Positions 1 through 12,420 of a stretch of 64,000 nt of DNA are shown one piece after another. The notes beneath the pieces are model-generated. The model was given only the letters and a program-made list of their open reading frames with translations. It ran no database searches and was not told the DNA's origin. How positions within the stretch are numbered: the first letter of the stretch is position 1; each line of letters opens with the position of its first letter. The translations under genes were made by a program, and so were the position numbers. Source of the stretch: Campylorhamphus procurvoides. Taxonomy: Eukaryota > Chordata > Aves > Passeriformes > Dendrocolaptidae. The stretch lies in the NCBI GenBank assembly GCA_013396655.1, contig WBMV01008405.1:310911-374910 (forward strand), written 5' to 3'.

Positions 1-689
1 GGGTTTAAAGTAACATTTTGGCCAAATCTGTTTCATAAAACAATTTTATAAATTAAATTGCAGACAAATTAATTTGGATGGAAAAGTTTTCCCCAGCAGG
101 CAGCAGAACAAAAGCAGCATGTGACTGTGGCTGTTCCAAAAAGAAAAGCTAAAATTCATTGCAAAACAATTCAATCTGTTTTCATGGCCAAGGCTCTGTG
201 AAGCATAAGGGGTAAGTATTTATCCTCAATATTGAAATAAATGGTCTTGGTCACAGTGTGGCCATTCCTGTGTTCTAGGCTTGCATCAGCTCTCTGCATA
301 TATTGGGCTAAAGATCAAAGACAGTCCCAGTTTCCCCTTGCAGTCAGTGACAGCCACGGCTCAGGTTGTCACATGTTCAGCCCTCTGTTTCCATATCAAT
401 CAGTGTCTGCTTTGAGGCTTCTTTGGTGTCACACTGTGTCCATCCAGACAGACATAAAAGCAGAAGGAAAAGTGTAATACAGAAAGCTGAGTCTCAGAGC
501 CAAGTGAGCGTCTTCCATCATAGCTCTGTCACCAAACATCTGCTTCCCGTGGGTTTTCAGATTTTTCAGCTGAAAATCTGCCTTTGTCCAACCATGTAAA
601 CTTTGAGCTGAAAAACCCACATATCCCCACTGCTATTTCTGGTTGGCTGTGGAAGAAGAATCCCCTTTTTGTGCGGAGAGCTCAAACAT
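1..689. other. Non-coding, nothing recognised
   Basis: AT-rich sequence with only short chance ORFs, ending at the CR1 copy. Confidence 0.6.
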
Positions 690-1425
690 TTGGCTACACT
701 TTGGCCACAATAACTCCACACAGCATTACAGGCTGTAAAGTGCCCCAGTGGAAGAGGACCTGGGGTTGCTGTTCAGCAGTGGCTGAACATGAGCTGGTGT
801 GTGCCCAGGTGGCCAAGAAGGCCAATGGGATCCTGGACTGTATCAGGAATAGTGTGGCCAGCAGGACCAGGACAGTGATTGTCCCCCTGTACTCAGTATT
901 GGTGAGGCCACATCTCAACTCCTGTGTCCAGTTCTGGGCCCCTCAAATCAGGAGGGACATTTAGATGCTGGAGTATGTCCAGAGAAGGGCAAAGGAGATG
1001 GGGAAGGGTCTGGAGCACAAGTCTGGTGAGAAGCAGCTGAGAGAGCTGGGCGTGCTTAGCCTGTAGAGAAGGAAGTTCTGGGGCAACCTCATTGCTCTCT
1101 ACAACTCCCTGACTGGAGGTTGTAGCCAGGTGGGGGGTCAGTCTCTTCTCCCAGGAAACAAGAGACAGGACAAGAAGAAATGGCTTCAAGCTGTGCCAGA
1201 GGAGGTTTAGCTTGGAGATTAGAAGGAAATTCCCCACAGAAAGGGGGATTAGATATTGGAATGGGCTGCTCAGGGAGGTGGTGGAGTCACCATCCTTGTA
1301 AGAGTGCACGTGGCACTGAGTGCCACGATCTGGTTGACAACGTGGTGGTTGATCATAGGTTGGACCCGATGACCCCAGAGGTCTTTTCCAACATAATTGA
1401 TTCTGTGATTCTGTAATTTTGTGAT
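690..1425 (+). mobile_element. CR1 LINE, 5'-truncated, with ORF2 C-terminus and 3' tail
   Basis: The plus strand reads through the ORF2 C-terminal block [10 protein letters not shown] and [14 protein letters not shown], typical of avian CR1. It then continues into the CR1 3' UTR and ends in ATTCTGTG-like octamers near 1400-1425. A stop follows the QFWAP region, so the copy is inactive. Confidence 0.93.
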
Positions 1426-4400
1426 TTGCAGAATGTATCAGATGCTGATGAGGTTTTGCTTCTCAAAGGGGAACCTGAATTTCCACAATATATTCAAAGG
1501 GTCTTATTTAAAATAAAGCTCAGCCTCCGCTCTTACTGCCACAGCACATATGACCCTACGATCCCCTAGGTGAATGCCTTTGTCCTGCAATTAGTGACAC
1601 GGCCAGGCAGTGCCATTCACTGTACCCAGCACATGTGGAGGGGCCACTGCCAGCAGAGGGAGGGCAGGGAGGAGCCTCAGCCCCATCCCTGAGCTGTTTG
1701 GGGAGCTCAGCAAGGATGAGCTCAGCAGAGTCACCCCAAGGCAAGGCCATGTCTGAAAGCGGATTGTGGTTATGGCCAACCATAGTTAAATAACCACAAG
1801 GGGAGATGAGTGTGCCTGTGGCTGCTGCACGTGTTTTGTAAGTCATGGAAGAAGTGAGCCACCAGAAGAGCTTTCTGGTGGGGTAAAGTTCTGTCCACAG
1901 GATGCCATCAGGAGAGAGAGTGCTTGCATCACGTATTGTTGCATGTGGATGAAATAAAAATACTCCTTACATCAATAGAACTTATAGTAGCTCTATTCAG
2001 AAAAAATGGACAAAGAGCATTTTCTTAATGAGCAAAAAAGGAGAAAGCATGGGTCCTCTCTCTTCATTGTGGGCACCTCTAAATTTAACAATGGTTCTGG
2101 AAGTGCATCTGTTTGCTTTTTATTTGTTTCTGGAGATGGAGGATAGCAATACCCAGCGTACCTGAGCCTTCCTTTCTTCCATACTACAGCATACAAAGCT
2201 TGTAACCTTTGTGATGACTCTACAAACACACACCAGGTTCAGCCCATCCTGCCCTACACTGCTTTCAGCTGGTAAAACCAGGGCAACAGGAGGCAAAAAT
2301 GAGGCACTGCTGAAGTTGTTTCAAGCACAGGTGACTCAAATCTGCTGTAATGAGTCACTTAATGAGCCTACAGCTGCAAAAGGTATTCTGTAGATGGGGA
2401 GAACAGACTTCTGGGGTACAAATTAAACAAGTGTTCTTATAAACTCCAGTCTTGTGGAGAAGAGTAAAGCTATGTTGAAGGCTGGTGATGCTGTGTTAAT
2501 TTTCATGTTGAAGCTATTAAAGTATCAGGGCATGTGTAATTAGGGAGCCTCCTGGCTAGGAGCCTGAAGCAACCATGCAGTGGAGGTGTTGGCAGCTGCA
2601 TGAGTAGTAAATGAAGCAGGATGAAAATGCCCATCTGACCTACTGGGTAAGCTTTGCATGTAGAAAGTACAGTTCTCAACCTTGGAACAAATGAATGCTG
2701 GCACACAACTTTCACTTGCAGTTGTGGAACTCAACTGGCAAGTGAGATGAGGTGTTTTGTTATTGTTGTAGGGGTTTTTTTTAACTTTTTTAATATGTGA
2801 TTTAAATATTGCCTAACTTTTTAAGGCTATCAATGTCAAATTTAGTGTACCAATTTAACCAATCTGTGAGATTCCTATAATGAGAAAATGCTACTGTTTC
2901 AGCATCCAAAATGTGGTTCAGGGAAGCTCAAAAAGGTTTTTTTTGTTTCTCCTTTTCCCCCTGAAGGTGATGTAGGTTAATCATCTTTATTTATTAGTTA
3001 TTTCTTTCTTGTACCAGAGGAATCTAGGATGACAGTAGGTGTTCTAGAATTTATGACTTATGGAAAAGAGCCTGGAAGTGGAAAGTGTCTGTTGGTAGAA
3101 CTACATTAATATCATCAGAGTGAACTTGAAAGACAAAGTAGTTGAAGGTGAAAGTACTGGGTTAAGCAGGAAAATGTTCCAGTGTTGGAAACAAGGCAAC
3201 AGGAAGTTTCCTGTGGTTTTGAGTCCTTATGAGCTCAAATCCAAATGTGTTACCCTGACATAGTAGTGTGGTGCAATTGCTTATAGGCTTAAATCTTGCT
3301 TACATGAAATAGTATTTTGAGGAGGGTAAAGGGCTGTTTGCAATCACAGTTCCTTGCTCAGAAACACTGAACTTGAATTCCCTTGTTTTGGGGGGGTGAC
3401 AGAGAAAGAGGGAAAGGGCATTCACTTGTATGGCTCTGAGTGTTTGCAGGTGCACTTGGCTACCAAAAGACCCCATCATGAGTGGCAATAGACTTCTCAC
3501 CCTTCTCTGTGGAGACCCATGAGAGGTTTCTCTAAAAAAGTCAGTTGTGCTTCCAGAAGGGAGGAGGAGACTAGTTCCAAGTGAAGTATAACCTCCTCAA
3601 CCACCACAGCATCTGGTAAATGTGAGGCACTTCTGAGCAAACAGGAGTCTTGACCACACACAGAGCTCATACTGCAGCTGAATTTAAACCTCAGATAAGG
3701 AAATTTCAGGGAATTACTGCTGCACTTTGTAGAAAACTCTTTCATCAGCACATGCTGGTGTATCTCTTTCTTAGGGAAGATTATATCTATCCCATGCAAT
3801 GTTAGAAACCTAACTTTGCTAGAACTTGGCAGAGCATGTGCAAAGATTTAGGGAGAGTTTGTTGCTGGGCTCCAATTCTTTTGCTTACCTGGTTATACCT
3901 GTGGAGAGCTTGGGGTCTTAATGAGTTTTAAATACAAAACCAGACCCAAGGTGGTTGAGGGTTGTAAAGGATGAGATTCCAAGTCATGCTTAATATTATG
4001 GAACTGTGGAATACTTTCAAGGATGTGGCAGGATAAACTTTATGGGTAAGAGTTTGTGGGTCTGAAACAGCTTAACTTGGAAACCACTTCTTTTGGATAT
4101 AGAGGTTTATCTGAAGGTTATGATTTGTACTTGCAAACCTTGGGCTGTCATGAAATCTATGCAAAGCAATGCATGCATTTGTTTTGTTTTGCTCCAAGAT
4201 TCTGTTGGCAGTTTGTGCATTCAAATATAAATACTTCCACAAATTCCTAGGTGTGTATTTTAATTTATTTACCTCTGGGTAGAGACTCAAGCAGTAAGCA
4301 GGCAACCATCCAGAGAGCAGTCTCCCTAATGAAAGAGGAAAAGTCAAATGCTTTGTTAGAATGCTAGAGCAGAGATCAAAGACCTTTTATCTGGTGTAAT

Positions 4401-5877
4401 TTATCTTATCTTTCCCAGCTCCTTCATCTGTAAAGATAATTTGGATATGAAGCTGGATATGTTAGAAACTCTGTATTATTTTGCCATCTAGTCTTGGGTG
4501 TGGGTTTTATCTCCTGCCTGTAAACTGAGTTTTCTCAGATATTGTAATAGAATGAGATTTCAGTTGCAAACACCAGACCCCTGCTTGCATTCTCACATGG
4601 ACAAAGCTAATTGCAGATAGTCACAGTTTGCTCTTGAGATTATTTTCTGTTGGTATTTAAATGAAATTCCTACTCCTCCCAAACTTCATGTGCTTTGCAG
4701 CACAAAATAAAACATAACTTACCATTTCATTTTTGTGCCTTCCTGGCCCTTGGGAATCTGTCTCTGCTGGGAATGTCACCAGACACTTCAGCTGCTACTT
4801 GTGTACCTGCAAAAGAATTAAAAACTCATAAATTTTGTTGTTATAAGCATTTCTTATAAGGAAAATACATAATTTACTGGTACTTCATTTGCTGTGGTTC
4901 AATCTGTTGTCTTTTGCTCTATCTGAAACACGGTGTACTATTACATACACTCTGTGTATATAATATGTATACATTATAAACATTCTGTGTATATACATTG
5001 TCTCTGTATTTGCATTCTGAATAGGCTCTTACAATGCAACAAGTGTGTTTTCTTGTGTAGGACAGATGTGAGTCACAAGCCATGCACTGACTACCCTTGA
5101 ATGTTCAACCCAGTGAAGGGATTCCTGTTCTATAGTCACCTGAGATCAAAGAATGTGGTGAAACCTGAGAGGTATTGTATTTATCAAGAGATATAGACAC
5201 CACCCCATGAACTAACAAATACCACTGAAGCTGCGTGTCTGCCAGCAAAATAATAAGCTTATAAGGGAAATGATGCTTAAAAGAATTACTTGTTTGAGGA
5301 GGCTCTAAATCAGGTGCTTTCTCAGGGATAAAATCCAAAATGAGGCAGGGGGGAAGAATGTGGGTTTGGGGATTTCTCTTGCTATCCTCATCAAAATCTC
5401 ATATCTTTAGGAGTACAAATATCTCAGCGATCATTCCTCCCTGTGCACTCCAGAGATAATGATGGTGGAAGCAGTGGGTTAGCCAAGGTCCTCTTCCCAC
5501 TGAGGAAGCTCTGTATGGGGAGGGGACTGGTGCTGTTCTCCTGCCTCTTGCTCCTGGTGCTTCCTGGGGTAAGCAAGACCTAAGGTGTGGATTTCTGTTT
5601 TTCCCTCTCTCACTGTTGCCAAGCCCTGGTTATACTTCATTTAGCAGCCCCTTTCTGATACCCAGTGCAAGCCATCTGCTGTCTTTGGCTTCTTTGGCAT
5701 TAAAACCAAAGTGTCCTGAGTGTTTTTGATGAACTCCTGTGGTTGCCTCCCTCCTCCAAGGAGGAGGTTATTGTTTCCATAAATTTATACCCTTGCTTGA
5801 AAGTGAGCTTATTCCATATGTGTTTCCGTCCTGCCTACCTTTTCCAAATGAAATGCAGGTACTGATGGTGGCTTTTA
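1426..5877. other. Non-coding, nothing recognised
   Basis: No recognisable exon or transposon. ORFs are under about 100 codons. A TG/TA-rich patch at about 4935-5005 contains two copies of a ctctgtgtatata-like unit. Confidence 0.55.
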
Positions 5878-5960
5878 TCATAGAACCATTTAAGTTGGAA
5901 AAGACCTCTAAGATAAAAGTCCAACCTTTCACCAATTACCGCTTTGTCAATAACCATTTC
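5878..5960 (-). mobile_element. Short CR1 3'-end fragment
   Basis: The start (ATCATAGAACCATTTAAG-like) and the following AAGACCTCTAAGAT match the reverse complement of a CR1 3' terminus. Similarity fades after about 60-80 bp. Confidence 0.65.
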
Positions 5961-8751
5961 TGTGAAGAGTTTCCTCCTGAAAAAGTCTGAACTCCTGAAA
6001 GTGATGTCATTCTTCTGAAGGGTCAGTCCTTTTCTAACAGTTTTGATTCTGACTCAAGAAAAACATGAAGGTGGTTGTTCCAGCACAGCTGGTTTGTGTC
6101 ACTGCTGTAGGCTCATTTGCTCCCACAGAGCCCCTGTGGGGTTTTTGGTTCTCACAGATGTTTGTTCAAATGTTTTGGATTGGGGAGCAAGTGGGATCAG
6201 AGTCGAAATAACAAATTATATCCTAATTTTATATGAATGTTGAGCTGTCTTGCCATCCATATGCCTTTGTTACTTCCCTACTGAATTTTAAAGCTTGTGC
6301 ATAAAGATCAAGGCAGGTCTTGTTTTCGGGAGCGGTGTCTCACCACAGAAATGCCTCTGATGGGTCTAGCTGGAGCCCCTGACCCTTAATTTAGTTTAAT
6401 TCAGTGCTGTTTAGTTGAAATAACTCTTCTTTCTTGTTTGAACTGACTCTGCTCGAAACAAAAGTGTTTCTACTGAACCTCTAGGAGGATTGCCCTTGCT
6501 ACACTAAAGGGGGGATCTATTCCTGTATGTTCAGTTCAGCTGGTGCAATACGTTTCATGCACCATGGGGATCAGAATTTAAAATAGTGTTTATTTAATAT
6601 TTTATTTTTTTTCTTCAAATGCTAGTTTACATGAAATGGGAGTTTAGGAGACTAAAGCCTTCTGTAATTTTTTTTTTTCAGATTTAAAAGTGGACCCATT
6701 TTTGTTAATTTTAATCAGATGAAGGAATTATTTAGGCTTTATCTTTTTTCAAAGGTTAAAATAATTAACTGAGTAGGACTCTATAATGAATAACTGCTTG
6801 AAATGCTATTTAATAACTCTTTAGCACACTAACGTACCTGAAATAACCAAGGCATTAATGTAATTAAAGCATATGATTAAATTGTAAACCATATTATTAA
6901 ATTGTAAAGCTATGATCTTCTTGGGAATCTGTCAAGCAACTTTTGCATCATATATGCAAAGACATTTCTCTAACATGTTAGCTCACCTTGCATTAAATTA
7001 AGTAGGGAAATGAGCAAATGTTCCCTGTGCCTGTAGAATAGCAGGGCTTTGTGTCCCAAAGCAAGTTGATTCAAGCTGTGTCTTTCCAGTGCAGGAGAGA
7101 TGGGGGTGAGAAGGGATCTAAATGCTGTTATTGGAGTCTTTATACATTCACTGGAAGGAATGATCAGTTTGGGATATAGATCAGAAACTACATGGGAACC
7201 AAAAATCTAGGAAAGGATTGAGAGATGCTTTTATGGTGTGATGGCCTGAAGTGGAATGCTGGCCAGGGCAGGGAGGGGAGATGCTGAGCTGGAATCCTTT
7301 TGGCACAGTGGAGGCACCTCTGTGTGGTGACCACAGAGTGTGAGAGTGATTTAAAAGTTGCTGTGAACTAAGTGGGCACGACAATTTGTATGTTCTGTTG
7401 AAGGAGCTGATTTGCTTGCTAGGTCTTTTCACTTCATTTGCCAACATTCAGCACTGCCTGAGTAATGTGGGTAGTGCAGCTGGGCACTGAGTGAATGGTG
7501 ACACAAGTTGAAGCAGACACCACCTGGAGAAGGTACCAGTAATTCTGACAATTAGCCAAAATCACGTAGCAGAAGAATTTGGGCTGCTGCAAAATGGAAA
7601 CTTGGTTATGCACCTGGCAAAGCTTGCTAACTTAGTCACTGGTAGTTTCTCCAAGTATGGGGTTGTTTTTTTCCTTCCCTCCCTTGTGTGCCTTTGGCTT
7701 TTGAAAACAGATTTATGCAAGCTGACTGTTGTTACTGGTGCCTGTAGGGGGGCATGTGAGAGGCACCTTTTTCTCCATGACTATAAAATCCTGAGTGCAC
7801 CGTGAGCAGAGCAATGTCACTTTACTGTTCCTTACCCACATCAAGGCAACTTTGTCATTTCTTTAAATGCTCTCATGTAACCACGCAGTCCTTTTACCTT
7901 TAGGTAAAAGCTATTAGCTAATAGAAAGCTAATGAGTGAGTTTGCAAGTGGAAATTACAGTCTGGTTTCTTAGAGAAAGTTTTATGATGCAACAGTCTGT
8001 ACCGAAACTGGGTGATTACTTCTGGTCTTATCTGAAAGCAACCCGTAAACAACATGAGGCATCATTTATAGACTTGTCCTATAATTAGTTCAAAGAGAGA
8101 TATTTCAGAGATCTTGGAGGGGGATACATACTAATATGTAGTATAAAATGACAGTGGCTCTCTTTTAGGGTTTTAGGTTTTGAAATTATCCTAATTTGAA
8201 AGCAATCTTCTGGGAATTTGTGGGCAGTGACAGGGAGTAGCTAACCCCTGTGTGATCCACCCCTATGGCCTGAGGATGTGCCCTTTGCTTCCTTGGGGGA
8301 CTGCCTGGAGCTTCAGGCTGCAAAATGTGCTGTGGCAACAGCTGAGTCTCGGATTGGGGTCCTTATCTTCAGGTGCATTGGTGTGGGTGGCTGCCCTGGT
8401 TTTCATGTTTGTTTTAGTAAAGTTTATAGCTGTTGTAATTCTCTGAGCTTGCCCTTATCTGTTGTGCTCTGGAGGTCTCTGTACTCTGTCCCTGCGCCCT
8501 CTCTTCCCTGCCTGTGCTCTAGTCACATCACTCCTGCTGTGGGGGTGGTGGGTGGAGTGCTGCCTTTGGGCTCGCTGTGTTTCCCCATGCTGCTGGAATT
8601 TCCCATTGCCTATTTCAGGCTTATCATGGGCCACAGTCAGACTCTGGGGACTAAAGATTATCACATTTGTACCTAGTCTCAGGAGCTTTTTCTTCTCAGG
8701 GATAACGACTGAATGAGTGACTGGGCATGACTTGCTCCCAGAGGAAAGCTG
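5961..8751. other. Non-coding, AT-rich
   Basis: Strongly AT-rich around 6570-7010. No gene or repeat family recognised. The two overlapping ORFs near 8250-8680 look like chance openings. Confidence 0.55.
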
Positions 8752-9175
8752 TAGAATCATGGATGTTTTAAGATTGGAAAAAACCTTTAAGATCATCAAA
8801 TCCAACTCAGCCCAGCACCACCATCATGTCCACCCCTAAACCATGTCTTCAAGTGCCATATCTACATGTTTTTTGAACACTTTCAGAGGCAGTTATTCCA
8901 CCACATCCCTGGACAGCCTGTTCCAGTGCTTTACAACCCTTTCTGTGAACTTCCCCCCTGCCCCCAATGTCTAATCTAAACATCCCCTGGTGCAACTTGA
9001 GGCCATTTAATCTTGTTCTGTCAGTTGTTACCTGGGAGGACAACCCCCACCTTTCTACAGTCTCCTTTCAGGTAATTGTAAACGTAAATGAGGTTCCTTT
9101 GAGCTTCCTTTTCTCCAGGCTGAGCCTTCTCAGCTCCCTCATCAGAATTGTGCTCCAACCCCATCACTCCCTTAC
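8752..9175 (-). mobile_element. CR1 fragment, minus orientation
   Basis: It begins with reversed CR1 3' sequence (tagaatcatgg...), then shows the familiar aagatcatcaaatccaac, cagcctgttccagtgcttt and ttctccaggctgagc blocks. It is a diverged, 5'-truncated copy. Confidence 0.92.
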
Positions 9176-12100
9176 CCTTTGCCTGCCCCACTGTAGCACA
9201 CACAGGTACTGCAGCAGGAACTTACACACCCTACCATGGCCTTTAATAAATAGTTTTGTTAAGGAGTAATTTTTCCCAGTGTATAGAAATAAAATGGGGG
9301 GGAAACAGAAATTATGGTTTGTAATGGATCAGCTTCCAGGATTCAAACATAAACATCTTCCCTGAGGTCTGAAGGAAAACAGCAGAACTCTAGATGTGTC
9401 TGGCCCAAAAGGGACACTGTGTGACCTATCACACTTGGTAAATTGAAAGGCTTGGGAAACTGGACTGTGCTTTTGATTTCAGAATAACCTTTCTAAATAC
9501 ATCTCAGACTCAACTGAAGTAGTTTGTGGCTTTGTAAAATGGGAAGGGTTTTGTGGCTCAGGGGGCTGATGCTAAATGTGGCACGTTTCATTTCAAGTTT
9601 CAGAGGGAAGGAAGCATGCTTTTGGTATGCAGAATTCAACACTGGGCAAATGATGCTACAGTCTTTTGGGTCCTTGGTGCTTTCAGGTTAAGTCTGGCCT
9701 GATTGAATTCTCAGACAGTCAAGATCAATAGCATTCATATTTCCAGCTGTCATTTCTGAGAATATTTGTTATCTGCTTGATTCCCTTGGGCCAGGGTCAG
9801 TCCAAGGCCTAGAAGGATGCCTCTACATGGATCTCAGAGGGACACTTGCTGCTGCTTGTGGCGTCGGTGTTAGGCAGCTTTATGTGACATCTGTCTGTAA
9901 TTTTCAGTAGTGGCCTCCCTTATAACATGCTTTACTCTCTGTGTAAGATAAGTTTTGTGCTTGATTTAGCAGTTACCTTTTCAAGAGAATGCTGCTGCCT
10001 TATGGCAGGGCAGTGCCTTTCATTTGCTTTCTTCCTATTGGAAAAACTCTTGGCATAGGGAGGAATTTCTTACTTCTAATTCCTTGGCAAGTGTTCCCAG
10101 CCCCACCCATCCCTGTCTTCCTTATCCTAAGTCCTCCAGGGTTTGAGTGCTGCAGAACTGACAGTGTCTGGGTGACAGCTCAGGAAGCACAGCCTTTGCA
10201 GCACAGGGTGTATCCCACCCTTTGCCTGGTCTTGTGCTTGTGGGTGAGACTTATTCCCTGTGACTAGTAGTGTGCAGTGGTCTCATGCTCTTTTATGAAA
10301 CTTCTGGAATGAAACTAAAAAGTCGTTGTTCCTTTTCGTGAGGTCTCTCTGACAGCTCCCCCAAAAGTTCCTCTTTTTCTTAATTCCTTTTTGCTCTTCG
10401 GAGAGTTTCCACTGCTCTTTAGATGCCAGTTCCAAAAAATACAATAAAATTTAAAAAAAGGCTTTTTGTCTTTAGTGACTAAATTGTTCTTCTCAAGAAT
10501 GAAGATTTGTTGTTTCAAGAGATTGCAGTTATGTGAAAAGGCGTAGTTGTGTGGGTTTTTGTCTTTTAGAACACTGTAGTCTTAAGCAAGTACCTCCCTC
10601 CCAAGTGACAATGCAAGGAGAGACAATGGTTCCTTCAGCTAAATCCATGTTGTGTACTTTTTCTGATTTTTGGAGGCAGTTCCTATCTGAACATCTGCTT
10701 CTGGAGCTCTCTGGATGATGGTTTGTTTTACTGTTCAGCCTCTGAATTTAGACATATTGTAGAGCAAAATGTTTTCATGGAAATTAGGACTTTAATTTTT
10801 CATTCTTCATGGAGGGTTTTTTCTTCTGGTTTCTGTTCTAGCTAACCCTTAAATCAATGGTATTACCTGATTCTGGAGCACTCAACAATCAAACAATTTA
10901 GCTGGTGCTTAGATTCAATCACATGAGGAGTCCTGGAGGCATTATTAAGTTAATTGTTGTCTGTAAAAATGTTTGGATTAATACAACACTGACCAATATT
11001 AATATTTCTAAAGTGGATGGTCTGAATCTAGATGTAAAAATGAGACCTGGTTTTGAGGGGAAGAGATGATTCATTTTGGGGTATTATACAACTTTGGAGT
11101 AGAGTGCTCAACTTTTGTCAAAATGTATGCCTACTTAATGCCATAATCTCCAAAAACCTTACTTGGCCCTCTTACTGCCTTTGTGTGTGAGGTTCTCACT
11201 GGACATAAACTGAGTAGAAAGGTTTGTGGACTCTGTTGGGGTAGAAGAGAAAATGGGTGAAATAAAGTTACCTTGCTGCCCTTTCTCTGGTTCTCTCAGA
11301 TGCCTACATGTTATTTTTTTCTTTAGCCAGTATGTGAAGTGATATGAATCCCTGAATATAGCTTCTCATAAATCAGAAACTGGCATGAAGAAAAATGGAT
11401 TAAAATACATGGGAAATTCTTGCCTGCCATGGGTGTGGTTGGCAGGCATTTCTCTATCCTCTCTTCTGTCTGTTTTGTGGTCTTTTGCTCCCACTGTGGT
11501 TATTCATTGCCTTAAAGGGTTTTGTGCCATCTGGATTAGATTCTCTATGTGAAATAATTATTTCTCGTTGAAGATGGGGATGACAGCCTAATCCTGTTGT
11601 TAGTCGCTTAGTTATGGAAACCTCCCTATACCAAAATGTCTCCACCTAGTTTAAATTTCTGCAAATAGCTTGCAGCTCTATCATTCAATGGGCTAAGCTC
11701 CTCAGCTTGCATCTGCCTTGGACATCTCATGATTATTTGAGATCTTCCTTTGCTACTAAACTCCCACAGATGAACAAGGACTCCCTGGTGCATGAGTAAC
11801 TGGACATGTACAAGGCTGGCTCAGGCTTCTTGAAAAAACAGGGTAAAGAGGGTATTGCTGGTAGAATTCATTGCAAAGACAGGTGGCTGCCAGAGCAGTG
11901 ACACAGGGTGCTTTCTCTTGCTACAGAGGGATGAGCACTGAAGGAGCAGAGCTGCCATCCCCAGCCAGACACCAGCCCTCTGGTTCAGCCAGGCTCTGTG
12001 ATTTAAGTGAGGTTATGACTTGCCTGTGTCTTGAGCTGGGCCTGCTGTCCTGCAAATGCTGAGGAAGGTGTGTTATCTGACCTCAGCTCTCTGCCTAGCA

Positions 12101-12287
12101 CCTAAGGTATCTCAGCAGCCTTGATTTCTTCCCCTTCTGACAGCTGGTAAGTGTCTAAGAGCTCATAAATGTGATCCTCTTTATCTTTGTTCTTAATCCC
12201 ATCCATACAGCCTCTTGACAGAGTGCAGCTGAAGTGCTATAAAACTTAGGATGGATAGAACTCTTCAATAATTGAGCACTAAGAACC
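9176..12287. other. Non-coding, nothing recognised
   Basis: No convincing exons or repeats. Confidence 0.55.
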
Positions 12288-12420
12288 CAAGGCCGGGATG
12301 GATAGGACTCTTAGCAACCTGGTCTAGTGAAAGGTGTCCCTGCCCATGGCAGAGGGGTTTGAAACTGGATGATCTTTAAGGTCCCTTTAACCTCAGAGCA
12401 TCCTGTGAACAGTATTGAGC
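12288..12420 (+). mobile_element. Short CR1 3'-end fragment
   Basis: Its blocks gcaacctggtctagtgaaag, tgtccctgcccatggcag and gatgatctttaaggtccc are the canonical last ~130 bp of CR1 in plus orientation. Confidence 0.9.

Noticed and set aside
584..964. 126-codon ORF as a host gene
   Set aside because: Its second half is the CR1 ORF2 C-terminus; it belongs to the LINE fragment.
893..1309. 138-codon minus-strand ORF
   Set aside because: Antisense of the first CR1 copy, a common false ORF in bird genomes.
12250..12313. Two copies of a ggatggatag-actctt unit as target-site duplication of the CR1 at 12288
   Set aside because: The second copy is part of the CR1 consensus itself, so the match is probably coincidental.
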